Positions 52,693 to 61,069 of a DNA stretch of 64,000 nt are shown here, one piece after another. Below the pieces are notes generated by a model, which saw only the letters and a program-made list of their open reading frames with translations, was not told the DNA's origin and ran no database searches. The stretch is from Pseudomonas proteolytica (GTDB lineage Bacteria > Pseudomonadota > Gammaproteobacteria > Pseudomonadales > Pseudomonadaceae), in the NCBI RefSeq assembly GCF_007858275.1, contig NZ_VFEV01000014.1, forward strand, positions 62,001 to 126,000. Direction: 5' to 3'. Within the stretch, counting starts at the first letter, position 1, and the number at the start of each line of letters is the position of its first letter. A program made the translations under genes and the position numbers.

Positions 52693-53178
52693 TCAGAACA
52701 GTAGCGACAACCGTCGCTCATAGCCAACCCGCCCCTTATACGCCTCGCCCCGGTCTACCCAGCCTTGCTGCAAGTACAAGCTCATCGCCGCCACATTGTC
52801 GCTGTCCACCGACAACTCCAGGGCGGTGATCTGCGGCCAGGCCTGGCGGGCGGCGGCGGGCAGGGCTTGCAGGCAGGCTTTGCCCAAGCCCCGGCCTTGT
52901 TGGTGGCGATCGACTTGCAGGGCGTGCAGGGTGGCGCTGTGTTCGCTGGCCCAATGGGGCAGGCAGGGCGGGCGCTTGAGTAGCAGGAAGGCTACGGGAA
53001 TGTCGTCGGCCAGCAGGGCGAAGCCCTTGATGCCGGGGCTGGGGTTGACCTGCAGGCTGTTCAGCGCGCAGTAGATATCGCCGCTATAGGGCAGTTGCTC
53101 GGGGTGGACTTCCAGAGTGGCGAGTTGCTGTTGCTGGACAGCGGTCAGCGTCTCATAGGGCGCGAGGCGGGTTTCCAT
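52693..53178 (-). CDS. GNAT-family N-acetyltransferase
   Basis: A 161-residue acetyltransferase. The acetyl-CoA site is LHALQVDRHQQGRGLGKACLQALPAAAR, followed by ITALELSVDSDNVAAMSLYLQQGWVDRGEAYKGRVGYERRL. Substrate unknown. It lies before the FMN-protein gene in a likely operon and is divergent from the SnoaL-like gene at 53326. ATG 53178 has only a weak ribosome site. Confidence 0.86.
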   Translation of the reverse strand: METRLAPYETLTAVQQQQLATLEVHPEQLPYSGDIYCALNSLQVNPSPGIKGFALLADDIPVAFLLLKRPPCLPHWASEHSATLHALQVDRHQQGRGLGKACLQALPAAARQAWPQITALELSVDSDNVAAMSLYLQQGWVDRGEAYKGRVGYERRLSLLF

Positions 53179-53325
53179 CGGGCAGGTATCCGAAGTCCTA
53201 CAGGGAAGTCGCGAATTCTAGCGGCTTTACCCTCGGCGAAATTATTTTTCGCAGGCTTGTCGATTTGCCGGCGGGGCATTCGACCAAAGGTGTCTTCCGT
53301 GATTTGTACCCCGAGGAGCATCGCC

Positions 53326-53745
53326 ATGAACAACGCAATCAATAGCCTGATCGAGCAATGGAAACAAGCAGTCATCGCTAAGGATATCCAGCAGATTGTC
53401 AGCTTTTACGCCGACGATATCGTCGCGTTCGATGCCGTCAATGCCCTGCAGTTCAAAGGCAAGGCAGCCTACCGCGCCCATTGGCAGGCCTGCATGGAGT
53501 CTTGCCCGGGCCCCGGAATCTTTGAGTTCCATGAGCTGCATATCGTCGCCGCCGAAAACAGCGCCTTTGCCCATTGGCTCGCGCACTGTGGTGGTTCGGG
53601 GCCAGACGGCGTGCTCAAGACCTGCTGGATGCGCGTCACCGCCGGTTATCAGCGGACCAACGGGCAATGGCAGGTGGTGCATGAGCACTGGTCTGCACCG
53701 TTCGATATGGAAACCGGCGCCGGTCTGTTCGACCTGAAACCTTGA
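53326..53745 (+). CDS. SnoaL/NTF2-like domain protein
   Basis: A 139-residue protein of the cystatin-like alpha+beta barrel fold. IEQWKQAVIAKDIQQIVSFYADDIVAFDAVN and AYRAHWQACMESCPGPGIFEFHEL are typical of DUF4440/SnoaL-like members, ending with GQWQVVHEHWSAPFDMETG. The molecular role (isomerase, hydratase or structural) is unknown. GAGGAGCATCGCC before ATG 53326 is a good ribosome site. It is the first of four same-strand genes ending in the sigma factor. Confidence 0.85.
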   Translation: MNNAINSLIEQWKQAVIAKDIQQIVSFYADDIVAFDAVNALQFKGKAAYRAHWQACMESCPGPGIFEFHELHIVAAENSAFAHWLAHCGGSGPDGVLKTCWMRVTAGYQRTNGQWQVVHEHWSAPFDMETGAGLFDLKP

Positions 53746-53787
53746 TCGCCGCCAACTATAGTCAGTAGTCCGCAAACGGAGAACGCC

Positions 53788-54132
53788 ATGAAATACCTGT
53801 GCCTGGTCTACAGCGCCGAAGCCTTGCTGCACAGCCTGCCCGACAGCCCCAAGGACCCGGAATGCCACGCCTACGCCGAAGCGATCCACGCCAGTGGCCG
53901 CATGCTCGCGGCGCAGGCCCTGGAGCCGGTGAGCACGGCCACCACCGTACGCATGCGCAACGGCAAGCTGTCGATCACCGATGGGCCGTTCGCCGAAACC
54001 AAGGAGCAGCTTGCCGGCTTCTACCTGATTGAGGCCAAGGACTTGAATGAGGCGCTGCAGGTAGCCGGTGGTATCCCGGCGGCGCGGGTCGGCAGTGTGG
54101 AAGTGCGCCCCGTGCGTGAATTGAATCTCTGA
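53788..54132 (+). CDS. YCII/DGPF-domain protein of an ECF42 sigma module
   Basis: A 114-residue ferredoxin-like-fold protein. MKYLCLVYSAEALLHSLPDSP, ARMRNGKLSITDGPFAETKEQLAGFYLIEAKDLNEAL are hallmarks, including the DGPFAE motif that gives DGPF proteins their name. YCII proteins may act as small enzymes or sensors. Genes of this type accompany ECF42 sigma factors, as here, 500 bases upstream. The likely partner is the sigma factor at 54640. Confidence 0.9.
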   Translation: MKYLCLVYSAEALLHSLPDSPKDPECHAYAEAIHASGRMLAAQALEPVSTATTVRMRNGKLSITDGPFAETKEQLAGFYLIEAKDLNEALQVAGGIPAARVGSVEVRPVRELNL

Positions 54133-54166
54133 ACCCAACAATCATAAGACTCAGGAGGTTTACCCA

Positions 54167-54643
54167 ATGAACACTCAACCTGCTGCATTCGAACTGTCCA
54201 TCAGCCGCGTGATCGACGCGCCACCGAGCCGGGTGTTTCGCGCCTGGACCGAGCCGGCCTTGTTGCAGCAATGGTGGGGCCCCCACGGCATGACCACGCC
54301 GGAGTGCGAAATGGACCTGTGGGTCGGTGGTCTGTTTCGCACCCTGATGCGCGCGCCGGATGGCAGCGAGTATCCGACCCAGGGCGTATTCCTGGAGATC
54401 GACGCGCCGCGCCGGCTGGTGTTTACCGATGCATTCCTGCCGGGTTGGATTCCATCGGGCAAGCCGTTCATGAGCGCCGAAGTGACCTTCGAGGAGGTCG
54501 AGGGCAAGACCCGCTACACCGCCCGCGCCATGCACTGGAGCGAAGCCGACAAGCAGGCCCATGAAGCCATGGGCTTTCATCAGGGCTGGGGCGAGAGCCT
54601 GGATCGGTTGGTGAGCCTGGTGACCCAGAGCCTGCGCGATTGA
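54167..54643 (+). CDS. SRPBCC/AHSA1-domain protein
   Basis: A 158-residue START-like protein (activator of Hsp90 ATPase homologue 1 type). FELSISRVIDAPPSRVFRAWTEPALLQQWWGPHGMTTPECEMDLWVGGLFRTLMRAPDG and EVEGKTRYTARAMHW, with a C-terminal helix GWGESLDRLVSLV, are typical. It could bind a hydrophobic ligand. Its TGA overlaps the TTG start of the sigma factor gene (TTGA), showing translational coupling. AGGAGG lies upstream of the ATG. Confidence 0.92.
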   Translation: MNTQPAAFELSISRVIDAPPSRVFRAWTEPALLQQWWGPHGMTTPECEMDLWVGGLFRTLMRAPDGSEYPTQGVFLEIDAPRRLVFTDAFLPGWIPSGKPFMSAEVTFEEVEGKTRYTARAMHWSEADKQAHEAMGFHQGWGESLDRLVSLVTQSLRD

Positions 54644-55869
54644 CCGTCAGAGACCAGGTCGAGGCGATCTACCGCAGCGAGTCCCGGCGCATCCTGGCGA
54701 CGTTGATTCGCCTGCTGGGGGATTTCGACCTCGCCGAAGAAGCCCTGCATGAGGCGTTCTTCGTCGCGGTCGAGCGCTGGCAGCAGGAGGGGGTGCCTGA
54801 CAACCCGCGGGCGTGGCTGGTCTCGACCGGGCGCTTCAAGGCCATCGACCGTCTGCGTCGCCAGGCCCGCTTCACCCCGTTGCTGCAGGAGCAGGCCGAT
54901 GCGCTGCAAGCGGCTGACTGGAGTACCGAAGACGTGGAAGACGACCGCCTGCGCCTGATCTTCACGTGCTGCCACCCGGCGCTGGCGGCGGATGCCCAGG
55001 TGCCGCTGACCCTGCGTGAGATTTGTGACCTCACCACCGAGGAAATTGCCCGGGCTTTCCTGGTCACGCCGGCCACCATCGCCCAACGCATCGTGCGCGC
55101 CAAGGGCAAGATCCGCGAAGCGAGGATTCCCTATCAAGTGCCTGCCCTGGCGGAGTTGCCCGAACGCCTGGACAGCGTACTGCGGGTGATTTACCTGGTG
55201 TTCAACGAGGGCTATTCGGCGTCCATGGGCGCCGACCTGACCCGTGATGACTTGACCCGCGAGGCCATACGCCTGGGCCATCTGCTGTTGGAGTTGTTGC
55301 CGGAACCGGAAGTCATGGGCCTGCTGGCCTTGATGCTGCTCCACGAGTCCCGGCGCCCGGCCCGGTTATCACCTGCCGCTGAACTGGTGCTGCTGGATGA
55401 ACAGGACCGCACGCTGTGGGATGCAGGGTTGATTGCCCAAGGCTGCGGGTTGGTGCAGCAGGCCCTCGCCACCCGGCGCTTTGGCCCTTACTGCCTGCAA
55501 GCGGCGATTGCGGCGGTGCATGCCGAGGCGCCGAGCGCGGCGCAGACGGATTGGCCACAGATTATTGGTTTGTATGACGTGTTGCTGAGGATGCTGCCGT
55601 CGCCGGTGATCGAACTCAACCGCGCTGCTGCCTTGGCCATGCGCGATGGGCCCTTGGCGGGGTTGCAGCAAGTGGAGGGAATCCTGGCGCGTGGCGAGTT
55701 GCTGGACTACCACCTGGCGCATTCGGCGCGTGGGGAGTTCTGTCGGCAATTGGGGCGTATGAAAGAGGCGCGCCAGGCCTACGAAAAAGCCCTGGCCCTG
55801 ACCCATCAAACCCCGGAAAAACGCTTCATCGAACGTCGCCTGGCCACCTGCACCGACACCTCCTTGTAG
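54640..55869 (+). CDS. ECF-type RNA polymerase sigma factor (ECF42) with C-terminal TPR-like extension
   Basis: A 409-residue sigma factor. Sigma-2 is at about 8-75 (SRRILATLIRLLGDFDLAEEALHEAFFVAVERW and NPRAWLVSTGRFKAIDRLRR) and sigma-4 at about 105-165 (LTLREICDLTTEEIARAFLVTPATIAQRIVRAKGKIREA). The long C-terminal part (about 175-405) carries the DUF6596/TPR-like region (YLVFNEGYSAS; GLLALMLLHESRRPAR), typical of ECF42. It starts with TTG at 54640, overlapping the SRPBCC stop. No anti-sigma gene is adjacent, as expected for ECF42, whose C-terminus is thought to regulate activity. Confidence 0.92.
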   Translation: MTVRDQVEAIYRSESRRILATLIRLLGDFDLAEEALHEAFFVAVERWQQEGVPDNPRAWLVSTGRFKAIDRLRRQARFTPLLQEQADALQAADWSTEDVEDDRLRLIFTCCHPALAADAQVPLTLREICDLTTEEIARAFLVTPATIAQRIVRAKGKIREARIPYQVPALAELPERLDSVLRVIYLVFNEGYSASMGADLTRDDLTREAIRLGHLLLELLPEPEVMGLLALMLLHESRRPARLSPAAELVLLDEQDRTLWDAGLIAQGCGLVQQALATRRFGPYCLQAAIAAVHAEAPSAAQTDWPQIIGLYDVLLRMLPSPVIELNRAAALAMRDGPLAGLQQVEGILARGELLDYHLAHSARGEFCRQLGRMKEARQAYEKALALTHQTPEKRFIERRLATCTDTSL

Positions 55870-55876
55870 GAGCCGG

Positions 55877-56734
55877 TTATTCGAGCATTTTTTCCAGCAG
55901 CCAGCTCCCCGCCGGGCCTGGCGGGTGTTGCCGTGACCATAAGGCATCCACGGCCACCGAGCGTGGCCAGCCGCGAGCCTTGAGCTCCACCAACTGACCA
56001 TTGGCAAAGCGCTCCACCAACCAGCGCGGCAAGGCTGCCCAGCCAAAACCGAGGATGGCCATTTCCATCAGCATCAAAAAGCTGGGGGCGGACCACACTC
56101 GGCCGGTCTGCCGGTTTTCATTGGGGTTGATGATGCTTGCCAGGCGCAGCTCGCGATGTTGTTGCAGGCTTTGCTGATTGATGGGATCGAGGCTGGCCAG
56201 TGCATGCCGCGGGGACACAAACAGCGCCAGTTGCGCGCCCTCATCGACGGTGGCATGGGTCAGGTCTGGCGGGTAGACCTCCTGGGCCTCGATAAACGCG
56301 AGCTGCGCCCGCCCGCTTTGCACCAGGGCGATGAGGTCTTCGCATTCGGCAATCAGCCACTCCAGCTCCAGGTCTGGATAGCGTTGTTCCAGGGTGCTGA
56401 GCAGGGTTTCGAAGCGTCCCGACTGATAAGTATCGGACATGGCAATACTGAGCTTGGGCTCCAGCCCCTGGGACAACTGGCTGGCGGCAAGCTCCAGGCG
56501 GCTGCTGGCCTCCAGCACGTGTTCGGCCCGTTGCAGCAGCACATGCCCGGCCGGAGTCAGGGTGGGTTTGCGGCTGCTGCGGTCGAACAGCACCACGTCC
56601 AGATCAATCTCCAGGCTGGCCACTGCGGCGCTGACCGTTGATTGGCTCTTGCCCAGTTTGCGCGCCGCCGCCGAAAACGAGCCTTGGGTCGCCGCTTGCA
56701 CAAACGCTTGCAACACTTCATGCGAAGCCATCAT
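55877..56734 (-). CDS. LysR-family regulator
   Basis: A 285-residue LysR-type regulator. The winged helix-turn-helix is at the N-terminus (AFVQAATQGSFSAAARKLGKSQSTVSAAVASLEIDL), with the substrate-binding domain following. It is divergent from the PACE efflux gene with 54 bases between, as is usual for a LysR regulator of an efflux pump (compare AceR/AceI). Ligand unknown. Confidence 0.9.
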   Translation of the reverse strand: MMASHEVLQAFVQAATQGSFSAAARKLGKSQSTVSAAVASLEIDLDVVLFDRSSRKPTLTPAGHVLLQRAEHVLEASSRLELAASQLSQGLEPKLSIAMSDTYQSGRFETLLSTLEQRYPDLELEWLIAECEDLIALVQSGRAQLAFIEAQEVYPPDLTHATVDEGAQLALFVSPRHALASLDPINQQSLQQHRELRLASIINPNENRQTGRVWSAPSFLMLMEMAILGFGWAALPRWLVERFANGQLVELKARGWPRSVAVDALWSRQHPPGPAGSWLLEKMLE

Positions 56735-56788
56735 CTATCGCCTTGATCGATGGTTATTGATTATTAAGTATCGAGTGGGGGATCGATA

Positions 56789-57268
56789 ATGGCAACCCAA
56801 GACATTCCCAGAGCCACACTTATGAACACCACCAAGTCCGTCACCGAACGTGTTTTCCAGGCCCTTGGCTTCGAAGGCCTGGCCTTGCTGATCTGTACCC
56901 CGTTGCTCGTCTGGATCACCGGCCGGCCGGCCCTGGAAATGGGCGCGGTGACCCTGGCCATCAGTTTGTTGGCGCTGACGTGGAATATGATTTTCAACAG
57001 CGTGTTCGACCGCCTCAAGGTGCGCCTGCAACTGGCCAACAGCGTCAAGACCCGGGTCATCCACGCCCTGCTGTTCGAGGGCGGGCTGATTCTGTTTGCC
57101 GTGCCGCTGATTGCCGCGTGGCTGAATATCAGCCTGATGCAGGCGTTTATCCTGGATATCGGCGTGCTGTTGTTCTTCCTGCCGTACACCTATGTGTACC
57201 ACTGGGTCTACGACGTGCTGCGGGAAAAATTCCTGTGCAGAAGCGAGCTCGCTCGCGAAGGACGTTAA
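56789..57268 (+). CDS. PACE-family efflux transporter with REP-encoded C-terminus
   Basis: A 159-residue protein with four TM helices in two bacterial transmembrane pair repeats: TERVFQALGFEGLALLICTPLLVWI and TRVIHALLFEGGLILFAVPLI. The conserved acidic Glu of each repeat (GFE and LFE) is present; the first repeat has Gln where His is usual. PACE proteins export biocides or polyamines with protons. ATG 56789 has GGGGAT near; an in-frame ATG at 56822 would drop eleven residues. The last ten residues (CRSELAREGR) are translated from a REP at 57236. Confidence 0.87.
   Translation: MATQDIPRATLMNTTKSVTERVFQALGFEGLALLICTPLLVWITGRPALEMGAVTLAISLLALTWNMIFNSVFDRLKVRLQLANSVKTRVIHALLFEGGLILFAVPLIAAWLNISLMQAFILDIGVLLFFLPYTYVYHWVYDVLREKFLCRSELAREGR
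57236..57262. repeat. single degenerate REP at the 3' end of the PACE gene
   Basis: GTGCAGAAGCGAGCTCGCTCGCG resembles the GGAGCGAGCTTGCTCGCG REP head. The PACE stop codon falls just after it. Confidence 0.75.
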
Positions 57269-57283
57269 CGATGACGCGGGCCG

Positions 57284-58042
57284 TCAGACGAACATCCCAC
57301 CCGACGCCTCGATGCGTTGCCCGTTGATCCACTTGCTGCCATCGGCCAGCAGCGTGGAGATCGCCCCGCCAATGTCGTCCGGCAGGCCGACCCGACCCAG
57401 GGCCGTGTTGCTGGCGACAAAGGCATTGATCCCTGCGTTATCGCGCACCGCGCCGCCGCCGAAGTCGGTTTCAATGGCGCCAGGGGCGAGCGTGTTGACG
57501 CTGATCCCTCGTGCACCCAACTCCTTGGCCTGGTAGCGGGTCAGTACTTCCACCGCGCCTTTCATTGAGGCGTAGGCGGCATAGCCCGGCAGGCTGAAAC
57601 GCGCCAGGCCGCTGGAAATATTGATGATGCGCCCGCCATCGACGATCCGCGCGAGCAGCTTCTGGGTCAGGAAAAACGGGCCCTTGAGGTGGATCGCGAC
57701 CATTTGGTCGAACTGTTCTTCGGTGGTCTCGACAAAGCTGGCATGGGTGCCGATACCGGCGTTGTTGATCAGGAAATCGAACTGTTGCTGTGCGAAAACT
57801 TCCTTCAGCGTGCGGCCAACTTCGCCGACGAAGCCGTCGAACGTGGCGCTTTTGCTCACATCCAATTGCAACATGGCGGCGCGGCCACCGAGTTGTTCAA
57901 TCTGCGCCACGACCGCCTGGGCCTCCTCGGCCTTGCTGTAGTAGGTGCCGATAATGTCGATGCCTTGGGCGGCCAGGTGCAGGGCGGTGCTTTTGCCCAA
58001 GCCACGGCTGGCGCCGGTGATCAGTGCGATTTTACGGGTCAT
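57284..58042 (-). CDS. short-chain dehydrogenase/reductase
   Basis: A 252-residue classical SDR. The NAD(P) motif is TGASRGLGKS, the catalytic Asn/Ser in NNAGIG...INISSGL, and YAAYASMKGAVEVL gives Tyr and Lys (YxxxK). LGARGISVNTLAPGAIETDF is also typical. Oxidoreductase of unknown substrate. ATG 58042 (MTRKIALITGA) has AGGATTG upstream; the frame to 58099 is not needed. It is divergent from the LysR gene at 58166, its likely regulator. Confidence 0.92.
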   Translation of the reverse strand: MTRKIALITGASRGLGKSTALHLAAQGIDIIGTYYSKAEEAQAVVAQIEQLGGRAAMLQLDVSKSATFDGFVGEVGRTLKEVFAQQQFDFLINNAGIGTHASFVETTEEQFDQMVAIHLKGPFFLTQKLLARIVDGGRIINISSGLARFSLPGYAAYASMKGAVEVLTRYQAKELGARGISVNTLAPGAIETDFGGGAVRDNAGINAFVASNTALGRVGLPDDIGGAISTLLADGSKWINGQRIEASGGMFV

Positions 58043-58165
58043 GGTGCAATCCTCGGAGCGGGTGGGTAACGCTGGGACTGAGTGTATTTGTCCGGGCAAT
58101 ACGTGATAAACATGGCTAATCCGGAATCACTGGTCGGATCAGACGAACAATCACGGGTCACCACC

Positions 58166-59062
58166 ATGAACAAGCTGGAGTTGTTGCGCACCTTTGTTCG
58201 CGTCACCGAGCTGTCGAGCTTCACCCAGGCCGGCGATAGCCTGGGGCTGCCGCGCTCGACCGTATCCGAGCAGGTGCGCGCCTTGGAAGACCTGTTGGGC
58301 ACGCGTCTGTTGCAGCGCACCACACGTAAGGTGCAGGCCACCCAGGACGGGCGGGTGCTGTATGAGCGCAGCAAGGACCTGCTGGCCGATATGGAGGAGC
58401 TGGAAGGGCTGTTTCGCCAGGATGAGGCGCAATTGACCGGGCGGATCCGTATCGACATGCCCAATGTGATGGCACGCAAGGTGATCGTGCCGCGCCTGCC
58501 GGAGTTTATGGATCGGCATCCCTTGATCGAGTTGGAAATCAGCAGCTCTGACCGTCAGGTCGACCTCCTGGCCGAAGGCTTTGATTGTGTGCTGCGCGTG
58601 GGCGTACAGCCGGACCAGTCGGTGGTCGCACGGCTGTTATGCAGCATGCCGATGATCAACTGCGTAAGCCCCGGCTACCTGCAACGCTATGGCGAACCCA
58701 AGACCCTGGCCGACCTGGCCGCGCATCAGTTGGTGCACTACGTGCGGCCGCTGGGTGCGCGTTCAGCGGGTTTTGAGTATGCGCAGGGCAACAAGGTGCA
58801 GCGCATTGCCATGGCCGGGCGGGTCACGGTCAGCAGCACAGACGCGTACCAGTCGGCGTGCCTCGCCGGTTTCGGGATCATTCAGGTGCCGGGGCTGGGC
58901 ATCCGCGAATTGCTCGAAAAGGGCGAGTTGGTGGCGGTGCTCCCCGACTACCCCGCGCCCGCGCTGGATGTGTCGATGTTGTATGCCGGCCAGCGGCACT
59001 TGCCGCTGCGGGTGCGGGTGCTGATGGACTGGTTGGCGGCCACCTTGAAGGGCCTGCTTTAA
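58166..59062 (+). CDS. LysR-family regulator
   Basis: A 298-residue LysR-type regulator of the CrgA-like subgroup. The N-terminal domain reads MNKLELLRTFVRVTELSSFTQAGDSLGLPRSTVSEQVRALEDLLGTRLLQRTTRKVQ, and the effector domain ends in RVRVLMDWLAATL. The family start favours ATG 58166, although an ATG at 58112 is in frame and would add 18 residues. It lies divergent to the SDR gene and overlaps the convergent LysR gene by four bases. Ligand unknown. Confidence 0.9.
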   Translation: MNKLELLRTFVRVTELSSFTQAGDSLGLPRSTVSEQVRALEDLLGTRLLQRTTRKVQATQDGRVLYERSKDLLADMEELEGLFRQDEAQLTGRIRIDMPNVMARKVIVPRLPEFMDRHPLIELEISSSDRQVDLLAEGFDCVLRVGVQPDQSVVARLLCSMPMINCVSPGYLQRYGEPKTLADLAAHQLVHYVRPLGARSAGFEYAQGNKVQRIAMAGRVTVSSTDAYQSACLAGFGIIQVPGLGIRELLEKGELVAVLPDYPAPALDVSMLYAGQRHLPLRVRVLMDWLAATLKGLL

Positions 59063-59976
59063 CGGCGTGTGGATAATTGCTGGGGCGCGAGGAAGGCGTC
59101 GTGGAAGTAGTCGCGCAATGCTTGCATCGCCGGGGTGAACGCGCGTTCGCGGTGCCAGGCCAGGCCGACGCTCATGGGCGTGACCTTGTCGGTCACGCTC
59201 AGGGTCTCGATGCGCTTGCCTTCCAAAGACCAGGGGCGGTGCACCAGGTCGGACAGAATCGCCACGCCGCTGCCATTGGCTACCATACTGCGCACCGCTT
59301 CTACCGAACTGGTGCGCAGCCGCACCTTGGGCGCTTGCCCGGCCTGTTCCCAGTAGCGCATGGCACTTTGTTCTGCCTCATCCACGGTCAGCAGGATATA
59401 GGGCTCGCGCGCCACATCGGCCAGGCTCACCGCACGGCGTTCGCACAGCGGGTGGTGGCTGGGCAGCCACAGGCGGCGTTCGGAATTGAACAGGATCTGC
59501 GAGACGATATCCGGGTGGGTCAGGTTGGCGGTGAGCACCACGGCCATATCGAACTGGCCATCCAGCAACCCTTGTTCGATCGCCTGGCGCTCTTGCTCGA
59601 AGACCTCGATGGTCACGTCCGGATGCCAGTGTTCCATGCGTTGCAGGTGGTGCGGCAGGAAGTAACCCAACACCGTGTAACTGGCCGCAACCCGCAGCAC
59701 GCCACTGGCGCGGTAGTCTGGCAGCGGACTGTTCAGCGCGTCGTCGACACTGCGCACAATCACATAGGCGCGGTTGAGAAAATGCCGCCCGGCATCGGTC
59801 AGGTTCATGCCCTGGGCCGAGCGCACAAACAGCTGGGCACCGAGCATGGCTTCCAGTTCCTTGATCGCGGTGGTCACCGCCGACTGGGAGATGTTCAGGT
59901 GGATCGCCGCCTGGGAAATCTGGCCGATTTCGGCGGTGGCGACAAAGTAACGAACCTGGCGCAACGTCAAGGACAT
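59059..59976 (-). CDS. LysR-family regulator, probably of pxpABC
   Basis: A 305-residue LysR-type regulator. The DNA-binding part is [52 protein letters not shown]. It is divergent from the pxpABC genes, 119 bases apart, so it is the most likely regulator of 5-oxoproline use; this is inference. ATG 59976 fits the family start; a longer frame reaches 60072 but would overlap the pxpA promoter region. Confidence 0.9.
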   Translation of the reverse strand: MSLTLRQVRYFVATAEIGQISQAAIHLNISQSAVTTAIKELEAMLGAQLFVRSAQGMNLTDAGRHFLNRAYVIVRSVDDALNSPLPDYRASGVLRVAASYTVLGYFLPHHLQRMEHWHPDVTIEVFEQERQAIEQGLLDGQFDMAVVLTANLTHPDIVSQILFNSERRLWLPSHHPLCERRAVSLADVAREPYILLTVDEAEQSAMRYWEQAGQAPKVRLRTSSVEAVRSMVANGSGVAILSDLVHRPWSLEGKRIETLSVTDKVTPMSVGLAWHRERAFTPAMQALRDYFHDAFLAPQQLSTRR

Positions 59977-60095
59977 ACAGATTGCTCGTCGTGGTATCTG
60001 ATTTTCAGAAGATACCCTATCTGATAATAGATCTTCCCAAGGGATCAAGGGCCGGCCTATTTTCGATGGCACGAACTCTTGCGGAGCAGGCCCCG

Positions 60096-60917
60096 ATGCA
60101 AACAGTGGATTTCAACTCGGACATGGGCGAAAGCTTTGGCCCCTGGACCATCGGCGACGGTGTGGATCACGAACTGATGGCGTTTATCAGCTCCGCCAAC
60201 GTGGCCACCGGCTTCCATGCTGGCGACCCCGGCACCATGCGCCGCACCATCGAGCGCGCCAAGGCCTTGGGCGTAGCCATCGGCGCGCACCCGGGCTTTC
60301 GCGACCTGGTGGGGTTTGGCCGCCGCCATATCAACGCCCCGGCCCAGGAACTGGTAGACGACATGCTCTACCAACTGGGTGCCCTGCGCGAATTGGCGCG
60401 GGTGCAGGGCGTGACCTTGCAGCACATCAAGCCCCATGGCGCGCTGTACATGCACCTGGCCCGGGACGAAGAGGCCGCACGGCTGCTGGTAGAAAACCTG
60501 CAGCGCCTGGAGCCTGAACTGCTGCTGTATTGCATGCCCGGTTCGGTGATCTGGCGCATTGCCAAGGAGCTGGGGCAGCCGGTGGTTCGCGAGTTTTATG
60601 CCGACCGTGAGTACGATCTGTCTGGTTCCATTGTGTTTACCCGCAACGTACGCGCCCTGGACCCCGCAACGGTGGCAGCGCGGGTGCTGCGTGCCTGCCA
60701 GACCGGCTTGGTGCGCACCGTCGAAGGCGAAGACCTGTTTATCGAATTCGATTCCATCTGCTTGCACAGCGATACACCGGGCGCCCTGGATCTGGTGGAA
60801 GCGACCCGCACAGCCCTGGACCAGGCGGGCATCACCGTGGCAAGCGGGCTTTCTGTGGCGAGCGGGCTTGTTGTGGCGAGCGGGCTTGCCCCGCGCTGGG
60901 GTGCGAAGCAGCCCTAA
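60096..60917 (+). CDS. pxpA: 5-oxoprolinase subunit A (LamB/YcsF family) with REP-encoded C-terminus
   Basis: A 273-residue protein. [53 protein letters not shown] and [17 protein letters not shown] are the YcsF motifs. PxpA with PxpB and PxpC hydrolyses 5-oxoproline to glutamate using ATP. The family body ends near residue 247 (ALDQAGIT). Residues 248-273, [20 protein letters not shown] and beyond, are translated from three tandem REP heads and the REPIN arm; the stop (TAA 60915) also lies in the repeat. ATG 60096 fits the family; an in-frame ATG at 60066 would add ten residues. Confidence 0.92.
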   Translation: MQTVDFNSDMGESFGPWTIGDGVDHELMAFISSANVATGFHAGDPGTMRRTIERAKALGVAIGAHPGFRDLVGFGRRHINAPAQELVDDMLYQLGALRELARVQGVTLQHIKPHGALYMHLARDEEAARLLVENLQRLEPELLLYCMPGSVIWRIAKELGQPVVREFYADREYDLSGSIVFTRNVRALDPATVAARVLRACQTGLVRTVEGEDLFIEFDSICLHSDTPGALDLVEATRTALDQAGITVASGLSVASGLVVASGLAPRWGAKQP

Positions 60918-61005
60918 ACCCTGCCCCCCGGATCTCTCTGATAGAAATCATTGGCCTTGTTGGGGCTGCTTCGCACCCCAGCGCGGGGCAAGCCCGCTCG
61001 CCACA
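60837..61005. repeat. REPIN (TGTGGCGAGCGGGCTTG type) with triplicated head, overlapping pxpA
   Basis: The 5' arm begins with three tandem copies of a GTGGCGAGCGGGCTT-like unit (the first diverged as GTGGCAAGCGGGCTT). The arm then runs to GCGAAGCAGCCC and is mirrored from 60962 to 61005. It is the same REPIN type as found inside the MITE-like elements, but without their terminal repeats. It separates pxpA from pxpB. Confidence 0.88.
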
Positions 61006-61069
61006 AGAATCCCGCCATCTACATGGTTTTTTTGCCTGCCTTTCTACAATGATTCCAAGAGGAACAGAC

